A stretch of 64,000 nt of DNA from Patiria pectinifera (taxonomy: Eukaryota; Echinodermata; Asteroidea; Valvatida; Asterinidae): the NCBI GenBank assembly GCA_029964075.1, contig CM057130.1, positions 1,550,001-1,614,000 on the forward strand, given 5' to 3'. Below, piece by piece: positions 12,126-23,172 of this stretch. The translations under genes and the position numbers were made by a program. The notes under the pieces were generated by a model, which worked only from the letters and a program-made list of their open reading frames with translations, searched no databases and was not told the DNA's origin. Each line of letters begins with the position of its first letter. Positions within the stretch are counted from its first letter, which is position 1.

Positions 12126-14840
12126 AGGGCATGTGGCGTTATGTGATAAAATTATATTTGAGGAATTATTCTAAGCATTTTAAACAAGCTGTAACTGCAT
12201 GAAGCACTCAAAAAAGTGACTGCAAAAGAATCAACAAAACATACACATTTGTAAAATGCGAACAAGTCCTGTGTTCTGTTTTCAAACAGACATACAGCTC
12301 TAGTTTTCATTTAGAGTTTACTTAGAAAAATGAAGAAAGCAATGACAGTTCAGTGATGCACTCAACTAAGTGCGTGTGGAGCTGCTTCTGTACATCAGAC
12401 CAAGTTTCGACCAACAAGCCTCCCCCCCCCCACCTCAGGGCTTTCAAGACATCTTGACACATGAGCCGCGATCTAACAGATGATGAAAATCGCATGACAG
12501 TTATGACGTCACGGGGATGTTCTGCGGTATGACATGTTCCATTTGGGCCAATGTGGCATTAATAAACTAAAGCAGGGGTCTACAGATCTAGGGATGCCTC
12601 TGAAAATACGACACTCTTACATTGTTAGCAGGGAACCCTCTCTGTGCTGCACAAGGACAACATCTTGAATATCGAGGAGGGTGATTGAACGGAAATTAGT
12701 TTAGTCGGTTGGGCTTTCAACAAAAAATTGCCGACTGGTTGATGGCAATTAGTCATTCCTGTGTCCGCCCGGCGTGTGCAGGGCAACTGCCCAGAACAAA
12801 CTTTGTGGGGTTTCTGAATGGTACATCAATGGAACCAATATTCAAATCAGGAATTCATACATACTTTTCATGTTTAATTAAACTTTTAAAGAGCTGACTG
12901 CAAACTGCTCAAGGACTGGGGCAATTTTACAAATTAAAATCAAGAGGGGACTGCGGTTTAGGTTCTACACTGCAGATTCTTAAAGATGTGTGACCCATGC
13001 TCTTCACAAAATAGATTTTTGTTCTCCTAACAAATTTTTCAATTTTGTATGTTTTGTTTTAACGAAAAGAAAACGATTTTTTTCCCTCCCAATTTTGGGC
13101 ATTTGCAACACTCTGAAAAAAGGCTTTCATATTGCGCACAAATGAGCCAAACCTGGGAGAGCCGAATCACTATCTGGCAGCTAATAATTTAAATTTTTAC
13201 GAGGAAATAATTCAACAACTAAACATTCGTGGATTTTTTCTTTCGGTGTCTTATTCAAAAGTGAACAACATTTAGCCCATATTGCCAGAAAACTAGCAAG
13301 TGATTAAACCAATCTATTGCATTAATTAACCCTCCTACATGTATGCAAAGATACCGGTACATTCTGTGCAAAGTTGTCCTTTTAGTCAAAATCAATCAAG
13401 TGACTGTTTTTAACAGTTATAAGAGCTCCCAGCCTACGGTACATAAAGCAGGATTGACTGGCTGTGACTGTTTATATAACTTGATAAAGCTATGCTTTGA
13501 CTGTAGGTGATTGATAAGCCAGCTGTGCCTACCACTTGCCTGAATTTGATTAGTCACAGTGCTTGTTTAAAATATGAGCTGACTGTTGGTGACTAGCCTG
13601 TGTTAAAGGCATGGCAGGGAAAAGGATTGATTTTTTTGACTGTCTGTGACTGTTCAGACAGCAGGAGGGTTTAACCCTTACTCCTGACTCCCGAGAACAT
13701 TTGCCACACAGAATCCTTCCTGAATCCACCCAAAATTCTAAAAAAAAAAACCATCTAAAAGGACTGTATACATTTGTACCTTGACCCCAACTCCTCCAAG
13801 CAGCTACATGTAGTTTGTAAAAAGCTGTGTCCATGAAGAATAAAGTACATTGTATGTCCTTGCTTTTGGCAAATGTGGGAAAGCAATGTACCCTTTTGCG
13901 GACCTTGCAAAGTTTTCCGGTTTGTAAAACAGGACCTTACAGCAGGATGCTACGAGTCTGGAAGTTTACATCCCTGTGCAGTTTTTGCACGATCCAATCT
14001 GTCAAATTAATACAATTTCTTTATTGAGTGATTCAAGTTCTAAGAAAATCATAACGTCCAATCACAGATCATGTGCACCTTTACAGATCAAGTGACCACG
14101 AATGCACAATGAAAGCCATACATCTGCATGTGAGGCTAGACTTTCCAGCCTGCAGCAAATCTCCAAATGTCACGACCAGTTGAATATCACCTTCCCACTC
14201 CTGACAATTCTGAACACATTGTAAAAACATTCTGTAGTCGATCAGCTTTAATAAATCACCATGATAATTCGGCTTTGCTGCTCTCCAACACGAACGTTAT
14301 ACAAGAACATGTACCGGTACATGCAGTTGTGTGTATGTACATGTATGCATGTACCGGTAATTGATATATCATGCACAGAATTTATCTTAATGAACTTTCC
14401 AGGTCCAAATTTTATTTCTCTGCAATGTTGGTCAACATCATCATTGAAGTCAGTAAATTTCCCCTCAAGTATTGTCCCTGTACCTATTTCCGAGGCATCA
14501 AGTTTTCGAGGTTTGACCTTGTAGCTACACACACACACCTATTCGTACCACACAATTTGTTGCGTGTGTGGTAGGTGTTCCAAGGCCAGCCCAAAAAATT
14601 TGGAAACCCAAGGCTATGTCGGTGTATTTTTCCCTCTTGAAATAAATCCTTACACCCTCAAAAACCGGTACATCGCAGATACATATTCTTTTTTTTCTAC
14701 TGGAAACGGTTAAAATGTCCAGTATTGTTTTGCCAAGTTGAAAACCAGTTTAAACATTTATGAATGAACGGCTGAGCACTGATTCAATGGATTTTCCGCT
14801 TTGAAGTTAGCCATTTTCCGTATGAGTTGATAACTCAAAT

Positions 14841-14900
14841 CTTTTTCAACCGCAAAATCTTTTTCAACCGCAAAATCTTTTTCAACCGCAAAATCTTTTT
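14841..14900 (+). repeat. 18-bp tandem repeat, 3.3 copies
   Basis: Perfect repeats of CTTTTTCAACCGCAAAAT, followed by a partial unit and a poly(A) run. Confidence 0.95.
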
Positions 14901-15111
14901 ACAAAAAAAAAAACTGTTTCCTGTTCAACTATATGTGTGACATGCAGTCGATAAAAAGTGAACATGGCCCAAAATAAAAAAAATTCACAATCTTGTCCGA
15001 AAATGTCTATTAAATTATAGACAAAAGCTCTAACGGTACATTAGAGCAACAAGTTAAATCAGTGACTTTAATGAGCCCAACTTAAAAGTGATGTTTTGAC
15101 TCCAATCATAC

Positions 15112-15222
15112 CTCATAGGAATTAGTTGTTCCATTGTGATCGTCTTTCTTTGTACCGGTAATTTCCTCATTGTAGTCTGTGTTGGCTTTGACATTCGCTG
15201 TAGCGTTAGTAGTATCTTCATC
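15112..15222 (-). CDS. Second exon, acidic Asn/Thr-rich linker
   Basis: A 111-nt open segment of 37 codons, phase 0 at both ends, with acceptor ATATCCAG and donor GTATGA. It encodes DEDTTNATANVKAN, then TDYNEEITGTKKDDHNG and ends TTNSYE. Gene 1 has a comparable acidic exon directly after its TGV motif (NEDESEDS), so order and character match although identity is low. It is not independently recognisable; the case rests on splice sites, phase, and fit between its neighbours. The donor is a good GTATGA and the exon stands out from the AT-rich intron by balanced codon-like composition. Confidence 0.7.
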
Positions 15223-16016
15223 CTGGATATAAGAGGGAAACAAAACAACAGAAATCATTGTTTGTTTTTTTTTTTACCCTACTTTTTTTCATCAAATGTC
15301 GGCTGATGTTACAGATGACGCTTCGATTCCCTTAAAACTCTCAAAAATATCCTTAAGAGTGGAGCTTGAGGTGACCTCATTCAGGCCATAAGGCTTGAGA
15401 AGTCTGCACCCTATACGATCTCGACCGACACGAACATTCTTCAAGAAATTTTGATAGTCAAGACGAAAATCAGGAAAAACAGTAATGTCAGACCTGCAGC
15501 GACATCGACATCTTGCATATATGAGCTACCAGGCTGGTCATTAGTCAGCACTTATCGCGCTTATTAAAAGGGCTTTAAAGGTTCCAGATGCACGACCATC
15601 GCTCCCTCAGTCTGGCTTCCAGATGCACAAATACAAAATTACAACACCGTGTGCAAATGGTGCCCGACTAAATTTAGTGCAAAATATATGGGGGCCTATG
15701 CAGAGAGGCCACATAAAGCTTAAATACTTAATCGTAACCCCATCTAAAAACATGTTAAAATTGTGCAGCAGCAGGATTTCAGTCAAACCAGTGAGTTTGG
15801 CGGTTTTGAGACATCATCTTACATTGAAAAAAAAACTTTTTAATTTTGCCGACGCGCATGGCTACCACGACGCGCGCACATACCAGAAACCGGAACCTTT
15901 TTTTGCCTTAGTTTCTACATGGTGGAGACCAGGTCTGGTTTTAGGAATGTTCCAAACAAAAAAGTTTTCTTGTCCTTCAACAATGAAACAAAATGTATGT
16001 ATGTTTTCACTGATGG

Positions 16017-16142
16017 CCGTGTCCGAATTACAATGTACTTGGCTACGGCTTGAAGTTACACACGAGTCTATGTGAAGTGGCTGCAGCCCCTTCCATAGAC
16101 ACGTGCGTAATATCAAGCCGTGGCTTAGTAATTCGGACACTG
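16017..16142. mobile_element. Foldback element, TCCGAATTAC family
   Basis: The best copy: GTGTCCGAATTAC at 16019 and GTAATTCGGACAC ending at 16140, with TGGCTACGGCTTGA and TCAAGCCGTGGC further in and TCTATG/CATAGA nearer the middle. Almost the whole element can fold on itself. Confidence 0.82.
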
Positions 16143-16648
16143 CCTATGATGCTTTAGAGAGAGTTCAACATTTCCAATAAGAAGATAATTTACAATTTAC
16201 ATTTTGAAATGTGAACATGTTGTACTACAGGTTATGGTAGCCACTAAATTTCTTTTCAGATTTGAACTGAAATTGAAAACCCATTAAATGAGTTCAAACT
16301 TTTACAGTGCAGCCTGTACATACCGGTATGTGCCACCTCTGGACTCTAGCAATGTATTTGTATGAATATTTGTTTGAATATTTTCAAAACAATTACTCTT
16401 CAACGTGTACACAATTTGATGCATGTCTAAAGGTACACAATGTACATGTACCGGTACGGTACCAGTATGTATACATGTACCTAGCATTTAGTATAAGTTT
16501 TGAAGTTTGTATAATTACTCATTGTATGTACAGCGCCATGAGCGTCACTGAGTGATGGACCTGTTGCGCTTAATAAGATGCCGCTATTATTATTATTACC
16601 TCTACATGTAACTATTTTGAAGTGTTGTACCGGTAACACAATCCGTTC

Positions 16649-17014
16649 AATTCGGGCGATTCACAATGCAGTGCACCACCAAGAGTTTGCCACGGAGAGT
16701 TCATTTTTCCCAGTGCATTATGGGAGATGGTCGACAAATTCGCAGCGCGGGACATTTGAAATTGTTCGTTTGTCCAGTCAGGAGTTTTGTAAGCTTATGA
16801 TTTGAGTATCTGTTTGCCTTTTCTTTTCTCTTTATCAATATGGTGTTTTTGTAAGTTGGCAGAATGCTATATACTCCAATCTAAAAAAAAAAATTGCTCA
16901 AATTGTCTGCAGACGCTAATTCATATGGGCCATGTTATGTCGACCGTAAACTTGAAAAATTGACTATCCATGGCAAACTCTTCGTGGCGCACTGCATTGT
17001 GAATCGCCCGAATT
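16649..17014. mobile_element. MITE with long terminal inverted repeats
   Basis: A 366-bp element. The first and last 26 bp are perfect inverted copies (AATTCGGGCGATTCACAATG and on), and similarity continues inward for some 60 bp (AAGAGTTTGCCA on both sides). No coding capacity. The target duplication is not clear. Confidence 0.85.
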
Positions 17015-19258
17015 AATAAAGGTTTCCCAATATCCATATTTCAGACATTTTGAAAAATCATTAGCTTGAAAGCTTTGTACACAAAAAGCGTGTGCAGATT
17101 TTTCGGTGAGGATATTCACTTTTCTCTCTCCTCAACAATCGCATCCTGAAAACGCACTGGTATTTATATTTGAACGTATTCATTATGTACCAGTACCCTT
17201 CTGTTATTTCACTAATCCCGGAACTGTTTGGGCGCCTCAGTACAAGGTTTCCCCAGAACCCTCCTAGAGCACTAGGGCACATACTTTGCACCAGTGTCAC
17301 TACAGGATTTTACTTCCAAGGACATTTTCCTTTGTCAAACCAGTCAGCATATATTTACTCAAAAGCCTCTGGCTGGCTACTGAATGTATTCATGGTCTGC
17401 AAGCAGTGGACATTTCAGAAGGGGAAAAAAACGGGGAAAGAGAGATTTAATGGATGGGTTGCACATGTTATGAGTTTTCATTTGTTCAGTTCAGGAACAA
17501 GGAAATTCTGGACGGTATGAATTATTGTGATTTGTTCGTGACGCAATTTTTTTTTTCTGTGGGTGTGTGTCGAACTTTGGCAGATGATTTGGCCAATAAA
17601 TGCTTTTGTGTCTACACGTGCAGTCAATCAATCAGTGATGAGTGATGGCAAACGTATGCATACATGTGGTGGAAGACAAAAGACAAGGAGTTTTGAAAAG
17701 TTGTGTAGGGCTTGTGAAACTCAAAAATATAACCTGGTCAGACAGATTTTTTTTATTTTAAATTGCCTGGCAAGTAACTTTTTGTCCCGATCTAATAAAA
17801 TGCATGTGTTCGAAACCTCCAAACAACTTGCTTAAGTTTTCAAAACATTTGTTAACTTATTGCACTATAGCATCGGTAAGCTGATGGAAGGCATTGAACA
17901 TGATTATGTCTTTAACTTTTACCTGTATTTTTTTTAAATTGATGAATATCCGATTCAAAAGCAATTCATTGCTAAAGATGCATATACATTGGTTTATATG
18001 TACTGTCAAGTATGATGCACACTAGAGTTCACTGCAACAACATACAAACTTAACATTGACATTTTCTTAAATCATACAACAATTAGAGACGTCAATACAT
18101 GTACACGTATCATGACAATGTGCATGCTGAAAGTTTAAACTATCCCAGATATTCATTTTACAACATTTGTTTTATGCTAAAACTGAAACGTTTTGTACAA
18201 TTTTTTGTCCACTTGTTATACAGTTTTATTTTTCAATTTTTTTATGTGAATAAGTTCTTGAACATAGTGCATCAATAACTAATAGTGTATTTTATGAAGC
18301 TAACTTTCTTTGCAACTATGACTAAACATTTTGTTTGTAAATGATACATTTTTTAAAGGGAGTATGAGGAAATTGCTTAGTTTCATAATTGTGTACCAAC
18401 TCGAAGCATTTTACAACCAATAAAAAAAAAGAGTGTTTTGTTCGACATTCCACTTGAAAAAAAGAGCAGGATCTTTGGAATTTGCTCTTTCAACTAAATG
18501 GCTACAATGTCCCTGACTGAGCCTGTAGCTTTTGTTCTCCAACTATGCAGACCTTTTGTCAGGGATAAATTTGCCTTCTATTGTGAAGGTCTTCTTTTGA
18601 GGTGTTTTTTTTGGAGTGAAATCAAGCTGCACATTACCAGCAAAGTTGTTCACTGTGCGCTTGTTACTTCTTTTCTGTGGTTGCATTCACATTTGACTGA
18701 CGCGTACTAAAGATTCATATAAACATGAGTAGTGCCGGCGGGGTTTGTGGTGTTTGCACACATGAACTATCGGGCTTTTTGCCTTTGCAATCATGCAAAA
18801 TTCTGCGTTATTCACATTCAACCAACCTTAAAGGCATAATAGGATCATTTGCATTTATCCCAAAAGTAACCTACCGAGTTTTTATCAAAAAGCATGATTG
18901 GATTAAAAGATCTAGTTGGTATTATACATCCTGTGAAATTATTCTGTCCGGCTTGCTGTCATTTTAAATCAAGGAATGTAGACCTTGAGTTCCAGTTCCA
19001 ATGATATGTGAATTGACTGGGTTTTTTTTTAAACGAAGAGTGCTACAGTGTATGTACACAAAATCGTGTTTTGTGATCAAATTCAAAGGTTGTGCGTGGT
19101 TTTTCCCTTTTCTCAAAAGTGTAATATCCACTGAGCTGAAACTTCAAACGGTGAGGTTTTGAACATTCTTCTTTGGATTTTGAGTGGTCTTGTTATTGTT
19201 GGAAATAAATGCATGAAAGGCAAAATTATCCTACATGTACGCCTTTCATTTTCTAGTC

Positions 19259-19830
19259 TTAAAGGGAAAATACAACATTTGCAAACATCACAAAATAAAA
19301 CTATCGTATTTATATAGATCATATTTATTATGAAATACCTTGCTGGACTGTTGGTGAACGACAGTCTAAAGCATCCTGTAAAATTGAGGCACCTCGTGTA
19401 CTGTCATTTTCAAGAAAAGTGGTATTTTTGTATCAATTTCCAATGCTGGTTGGCCGACCAGCATTGGAAAAAACTGGCTTTTTTTCAAATACTGGGTACT
19501 GGCCCAAATTTACCATATTTAGTTGGTCCGCATTTGTTTTCAGTCGATTACACACCTGTGAACGGGTACAATTAAGCCAGCTAGACTGGTTGCCTGACCG
19601 TACAATTCCCAACGTCTATAAATTGCTCCGTTTCATCTTAAATGGGGTCAGGGAACCAGACTATACGAAAATGATTGTTTTTCTCGGTTTTTATAGCATC
19701 TACGAACCCAAAACGTCAAAAAGTCATTGTAAGAAGATTTGCTATCATATATTAGCAACCCCCCAAATCCATCCATTTTCGAATTACAGCAAAAGCAACT
19801 GATGTATACACATGTATATATTCACTTTAA
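19259..19830 (-). mobile_element. TTAA MITE with palindromic core, full copy
   Basis: A 572-bp element bounded by TTAA at both ends, starting TTAAAGGGAAAATACAAC and ending TATTCACTTTAA. Its middle (19440-19467) is a near-perfect palindrome, CCAATGCTGG then TTGGCCGA then CCAGCATTGG. Inside lies a second inverted pair around GTCTGGTTCCCTGACC-like sequence. No ORF encodes a transposase, so it is non-autonomous. TTAA target duplications suggest the piggyBac superfamily, which is inference. Strand is set relative to the copy at 42122, called plus. Confidence 0.85.
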
Positions 19831-21445
19831 AGTTTAATGTCTGCGGCTAGGGACTATGACTATCATGCAAATAGTTCGAGGACAAAGCAAATATCTTCAC
19901 TCAAATCCACACCACATTTTGTACAATACACAGGGATTTTAGAATCCCCTTGGGAGCCCTTAGAACCCCCCCCCCCCCTTCCGCTGCAAATGCAATCCTA
20001 AGATTTTTCTAAACTAGCTACCCGGTAATCCTTGAAAGCTTTGGTCACAGAGTTAAAACTCTCCAATTGAAAAATCGGGCAAACCCAATCACAACACCAG
20101 GAAATGTTACTAAAGACCTTGTTGCATTCATTGGGATTCACTTCAGCTTTTTTCCAATCATAATTCTCTTCCAATTAAGTATTTAAAGCGGTCCTTTTAA
20201 TACAGTCTGTGAGGGGTTGGTTCACAAGTGTACAACGGCTCAATCTGGAGCAGTGATTACTCTTTTGATGTTACAGATTCTCTGCCAAACCTACAATTCA
20301 TCCACTTCCAAAAATCTACAAATTATCTGAAAGCCAACTTATCCCATGAGTCTGGGGAGAAAAAGCTGGACATCTTGTGCAACCATGGAGGTAGTGCAAC
20401 TAAAGAGAAAAAGTAACAAATTCCCCTCTAATATACATACTCTAGTACATCATGGAGTTATGTAACTGACCTCCTTGTTAATGGATGCAACCTCTAACTG
20501 TAAGCAATAAGCCTAACCCTTCCAGATCCTTCTATCCATCAGTGGGGTTGGGGGATTTTGTAGGATTGAGGAAGGTACAAATGTACATGTTTTAAAGCTG
20601 AGGTCATCTACCATTACTTTACATTGGTCTGATGCCCCTAGAATGCCTACAGACTTTACAAAGTGCAATGCACAATGAATTTATTGCTTTGGTTTCCTGC
20701 AAAGTGAAAATTTGGGAGGATTTAAGAAAAATGTCAAGGTAGGGTTATCATGACAGACAAAATCTAGAGAAAAACATGCAGCATACATGTATATAAACAG
20801 TAGAAACTACTGTAGCTGTTGCAGAAATTTTAAATGTGGATAGCGTGGCATACATTTAATGTAACAATAACAAACAAATATCCCTTAGAAACAAGCAAGC
20901 ACTTTGAATCAGTTAAAACATATATTTCAATACGACTTTTATGTTATGAGAAGAATGCAGGTAAACAGTACGTGTAAGTTTACCAAGGCCTCCGTCACAC
21001 TCACTTGCACTGCCTACCTCTACCTATGGCAAATGGCAGGATTGGATTTGAAAACCACAAAAATGTTGATGCCAGAAAGCCTTAAATGCTCTCTCCTCCA
21101 TGTACATGTTTACTCCTACAGGAAGAGTCCCCTGTCACATCTTGTCCCCAGTGATGATCCCACATACTGAGTGACTCACAATCAGGAAGTCACATGGAAG
21201 AGGAATGGGCCGGGGCTAGACCTGACGCAGACGCTTTGGTTTAGAAAACTATTTCTGGAATATGGCTGCCATGTTGGAAATGTGTGTGGCAAACTAGAAT
21301 TTCAGACCAAACAGTTTCAATTGCAAGTAATGGGGGGAGGGGGCTAACCTACCATTTTACATTGTGACACTTCACATTCAAAGATGAGTATTTTCTAATT
21401 TTTTGTTCACAGCTGATATTTTTTGCACCTTTTCTGTTTTTCAAA

Positions 21446-21497
21446 AAGGGAAGGGAAGGGAAAGTGGAAGGGAAGGGAAAGTGGAAAGGAAGGAAGT
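21446..21497 (+). repeat. Purine tandem tract GGGAAGGGAAAGTGGAA
   Basis: An all-purine run except for two T bases, built on AAGGGAAGGGAAAGTGG units, about two and a half copies. Confidence 0.9.
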
Positions 21498-22833
21498 GCC
21501 CCAAGCTGTTTTATCTTCAACCCACATTGCTAACAAACTTGACTTTGGGCTTGACCAAAAAGTTTGACTGCAGTTTAGATGATTATATAACTCAGTGTCT
21601 CACACTTTGTCGGTCAGTCATTCAGTTAGACAGTGACCAGTCAGTCTGAGGACATTGGAATGACGCCTCAGATCCAGCAAATATCATTTGAGGGGGTGCT
21701 TTAAGCTCTTGGGTGCTTCGAAGGAGCAAACCCTGCACAGGAACCAAGGATAGTATCCTTTTGCAGGACAAACAAGACGGGAGGGCTTTGAGCTAAACCA
21801 GTTTATAACTTTAATCCAATAGACCGGTAGAATGGGATCTCTAATGTTATTGGCAGCACTCTCCTGAACTCCTCCTGAGGTCTATTAGAAGTCTCAAACC
21901 AAATATATATTTGGCTGGTTTTGTGTGCCAGGATACCATCTTTACATATCCCGCACTTGGCACCACATGGGCATCAATTAAAGGGGGACTGCATGAACTG
22001 CAAGTATGTGAGTGGGTGGGTGTGAACATTAATTTTTCCACAAATATATACTTTTTACATGTGGAACGTTATTGTACCTATGACATGAGGTAACGGTGGA
22101 GAGAATCAATGCTGGTCAATGGTCACAATTTTCTCCAGAAAAATTTAGCAAGGGCCACTCTGAAGTTATCCAGAATGTACAGTGAGCACTACAGGAGCAA
22201 TACTTTTCCGGTACCCACTAGCTAGCGTCTGTTCACAATTGCTCCCCCCCCCTTCACCACCATCCGCCCCCCCCTTTTCACAAGCGCATGCCCTCAACGT
22301 ACAGATACATCTCAGCATGAAACCCAATGCATGAAGTCACATCTGAGGTCACATGGTCATATTACAGTCTAATCTGACTGATTGCTGTCAAGTTGCTGTA
22401 AAAATAGAAAAGGGTAAAAGGGTACACGCAATTTGAATTTTCAGTCAATGGATGGCTCAACCAAATTTAAATCACCAGTCACTGTAATAACTAATATTTT
22501 GTTAAATTAAAAAAAATGATTTTTTTTTTTTTACTTGGAGAGATGTACACATACCCGGCCCTAAGTACAGGCACGCAGGAAATATTTATCCAATTTATAC
22601 TTCCATATATTCATGAATATATTACTAATTAGTAATTAGCAATGACTGGTCATCAATGAGGTTTAATACAATGAGGTGAGATAAACTTTGTTAGGATATT
22701 ACATTTTACACAAACATTAATTACTTTGGCAGTTGCCCCCCCCCCCCCCCCCCTCCCGTGTGACGTTACTGCCCAGCTGCCCAGCACAACATCGGTTTAC
22801 ACAAAAACGCTTGATTTCTAATTCAATACCCAC

Positions 22834-23172
22834 CTGTAGCACAACAACACCCGTGCCCCGTCTCTTTTCCCGGGTTTTCCTCTGAGCAAACCTTCCGGCT
22901 TTGGACGTTTCCGTGCCTTTCTTGTCCTTCAATCTCCGGCCTCCGCCACCAGCGGCCCCGCCGGCCGCACCGCGGCTGTCTGCATCGGCTTCCCCGGGCG
23001 ACCCGGCGTCTGCACCGGTGGCTGCCGCTCGCTCCCTGCGCCGGGCAGCTACCCGGCTCTCGCCGGCTACTTCCAACTTTGATGAAGACCCAGGCGATGC
23101 GTCCAGATTATCTGCTTCCCCGTTGTTCTCGGGACTGAGCCTGCCACGCCTTCTGGCTCTGTAATCCGCCAT
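22834..23172 (-). CDS. First exon, MYPT-tail-like small protein
   Basis: A 339-nt, 113-codon exon starting at ATG in context CAAGATGGCG, with an in-frame TGA seven codons upstream (23194-23196), so this is the real start. It begins MADYRARRRGRLSPENNG, then has an Ala/Gly/Arg/Glu-rich low-complexity middle (residues about 40-80), and ends AGRFAQRKTREKRRGTGVVVLQ before a GTGGGT donor. The REKRRGTGV motif matches vertebrate MYPT1 REKRRSTGV around Thr853, with Gly replacing the Ser before Thr. GC and CpG content is far above the surrounding DNA, consistent with a promoter-proximal exon. Function is inferred: a PP1 regulatory or dimerising small subunit. A proline-rich open frame on the opposite strand is a shadow. 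Confidence 0.85.

Larger units (their letters stand above)
141..15111 (-). other. Gene 2 second intron, 15 kb, repeat-rich
   Basis: No additional exon could be supported. It holds, in order, a TTAA-MITE fragment (735-840), a tRNA-like SINE (1545-1625), a foldback element (3807-3918), a piggyBac-like MITE (4079-4440), a diverged repeat with G runs (8180-8660), an (ATT)n SINE tail (9425-9470), a hairpin plus TGACGTCA array (11352-12125) and an 18-bp tandem repeat (14841-14900). Poly(C) or poly(G) runs occur near 1465, 5305, 9372, 11040, 11400 and 12421. The remaining DNA shows short spurious frames only. Confidence 0.6.
15223..22833 (-). other. Gene 2 first intron, 7.6 kb
   Basis: Holds a foldback element (16017-16142), a SINE-like 3' end with an ATT tail (16500-16600), a MITE with long TIRs (16649-17014), a full TTAA MITE with palindromic core (19259-19830) and a GA-rich tandem tract (21446-21497). 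No further coding exon was supported; the frames at 15.6-16.1 and 17.2-17.8 kb lack family motifs and splice logic. Confidence 0.6.
36..23172 (-). other. Second MYPT-tail-like gene (locus span, continues left)
   Basis: Three minus-strand exons at 23.17-22.83, 15.22-15.11 and 0.14-0.04 kb join in phase 0 and read as a small protein: basic Ala/Gly/Arg-rich N-terminus, a MYPT-type Thr motif, an acidic Asn/Thr linker and a coiled coil. The order parallels the tail of gene 1 that starts 12 kb to the right, but the first exon has its own Met after an in-frame stop and codes for no ankyrin repeats. It therefore looks like a separate gene derived from, or related to, the MYPT C-terminal half. Alternatively it could be a distal part of the same transcription unit using an internal promoter. 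The 3' end lies beyond the left edge. Confidence 0.7.

Noticed and set aside
14370-14530. Possible extra exon of gene 2 on the minus strand (KPRKLDASEIGTG frame)
   Set aside because: The TG-rich acceptor is plausible but the entry phase gives a stop, and no GT donor fits the open frame.
15623-16075. 150-codon plus-strand frame
   Set aside because: Runs into the foldback element and has no recognisable content.
19419-19802. 127-codon plus-strand frame
   Set aside because: Lies wholly inside a non-coding TTAA MITE, including its palindrome.
22901-23164. Proline/alanine-rich plus-strand frame
   Set aside because: Antisense shadow of the GC-rich first exon of gene 2.
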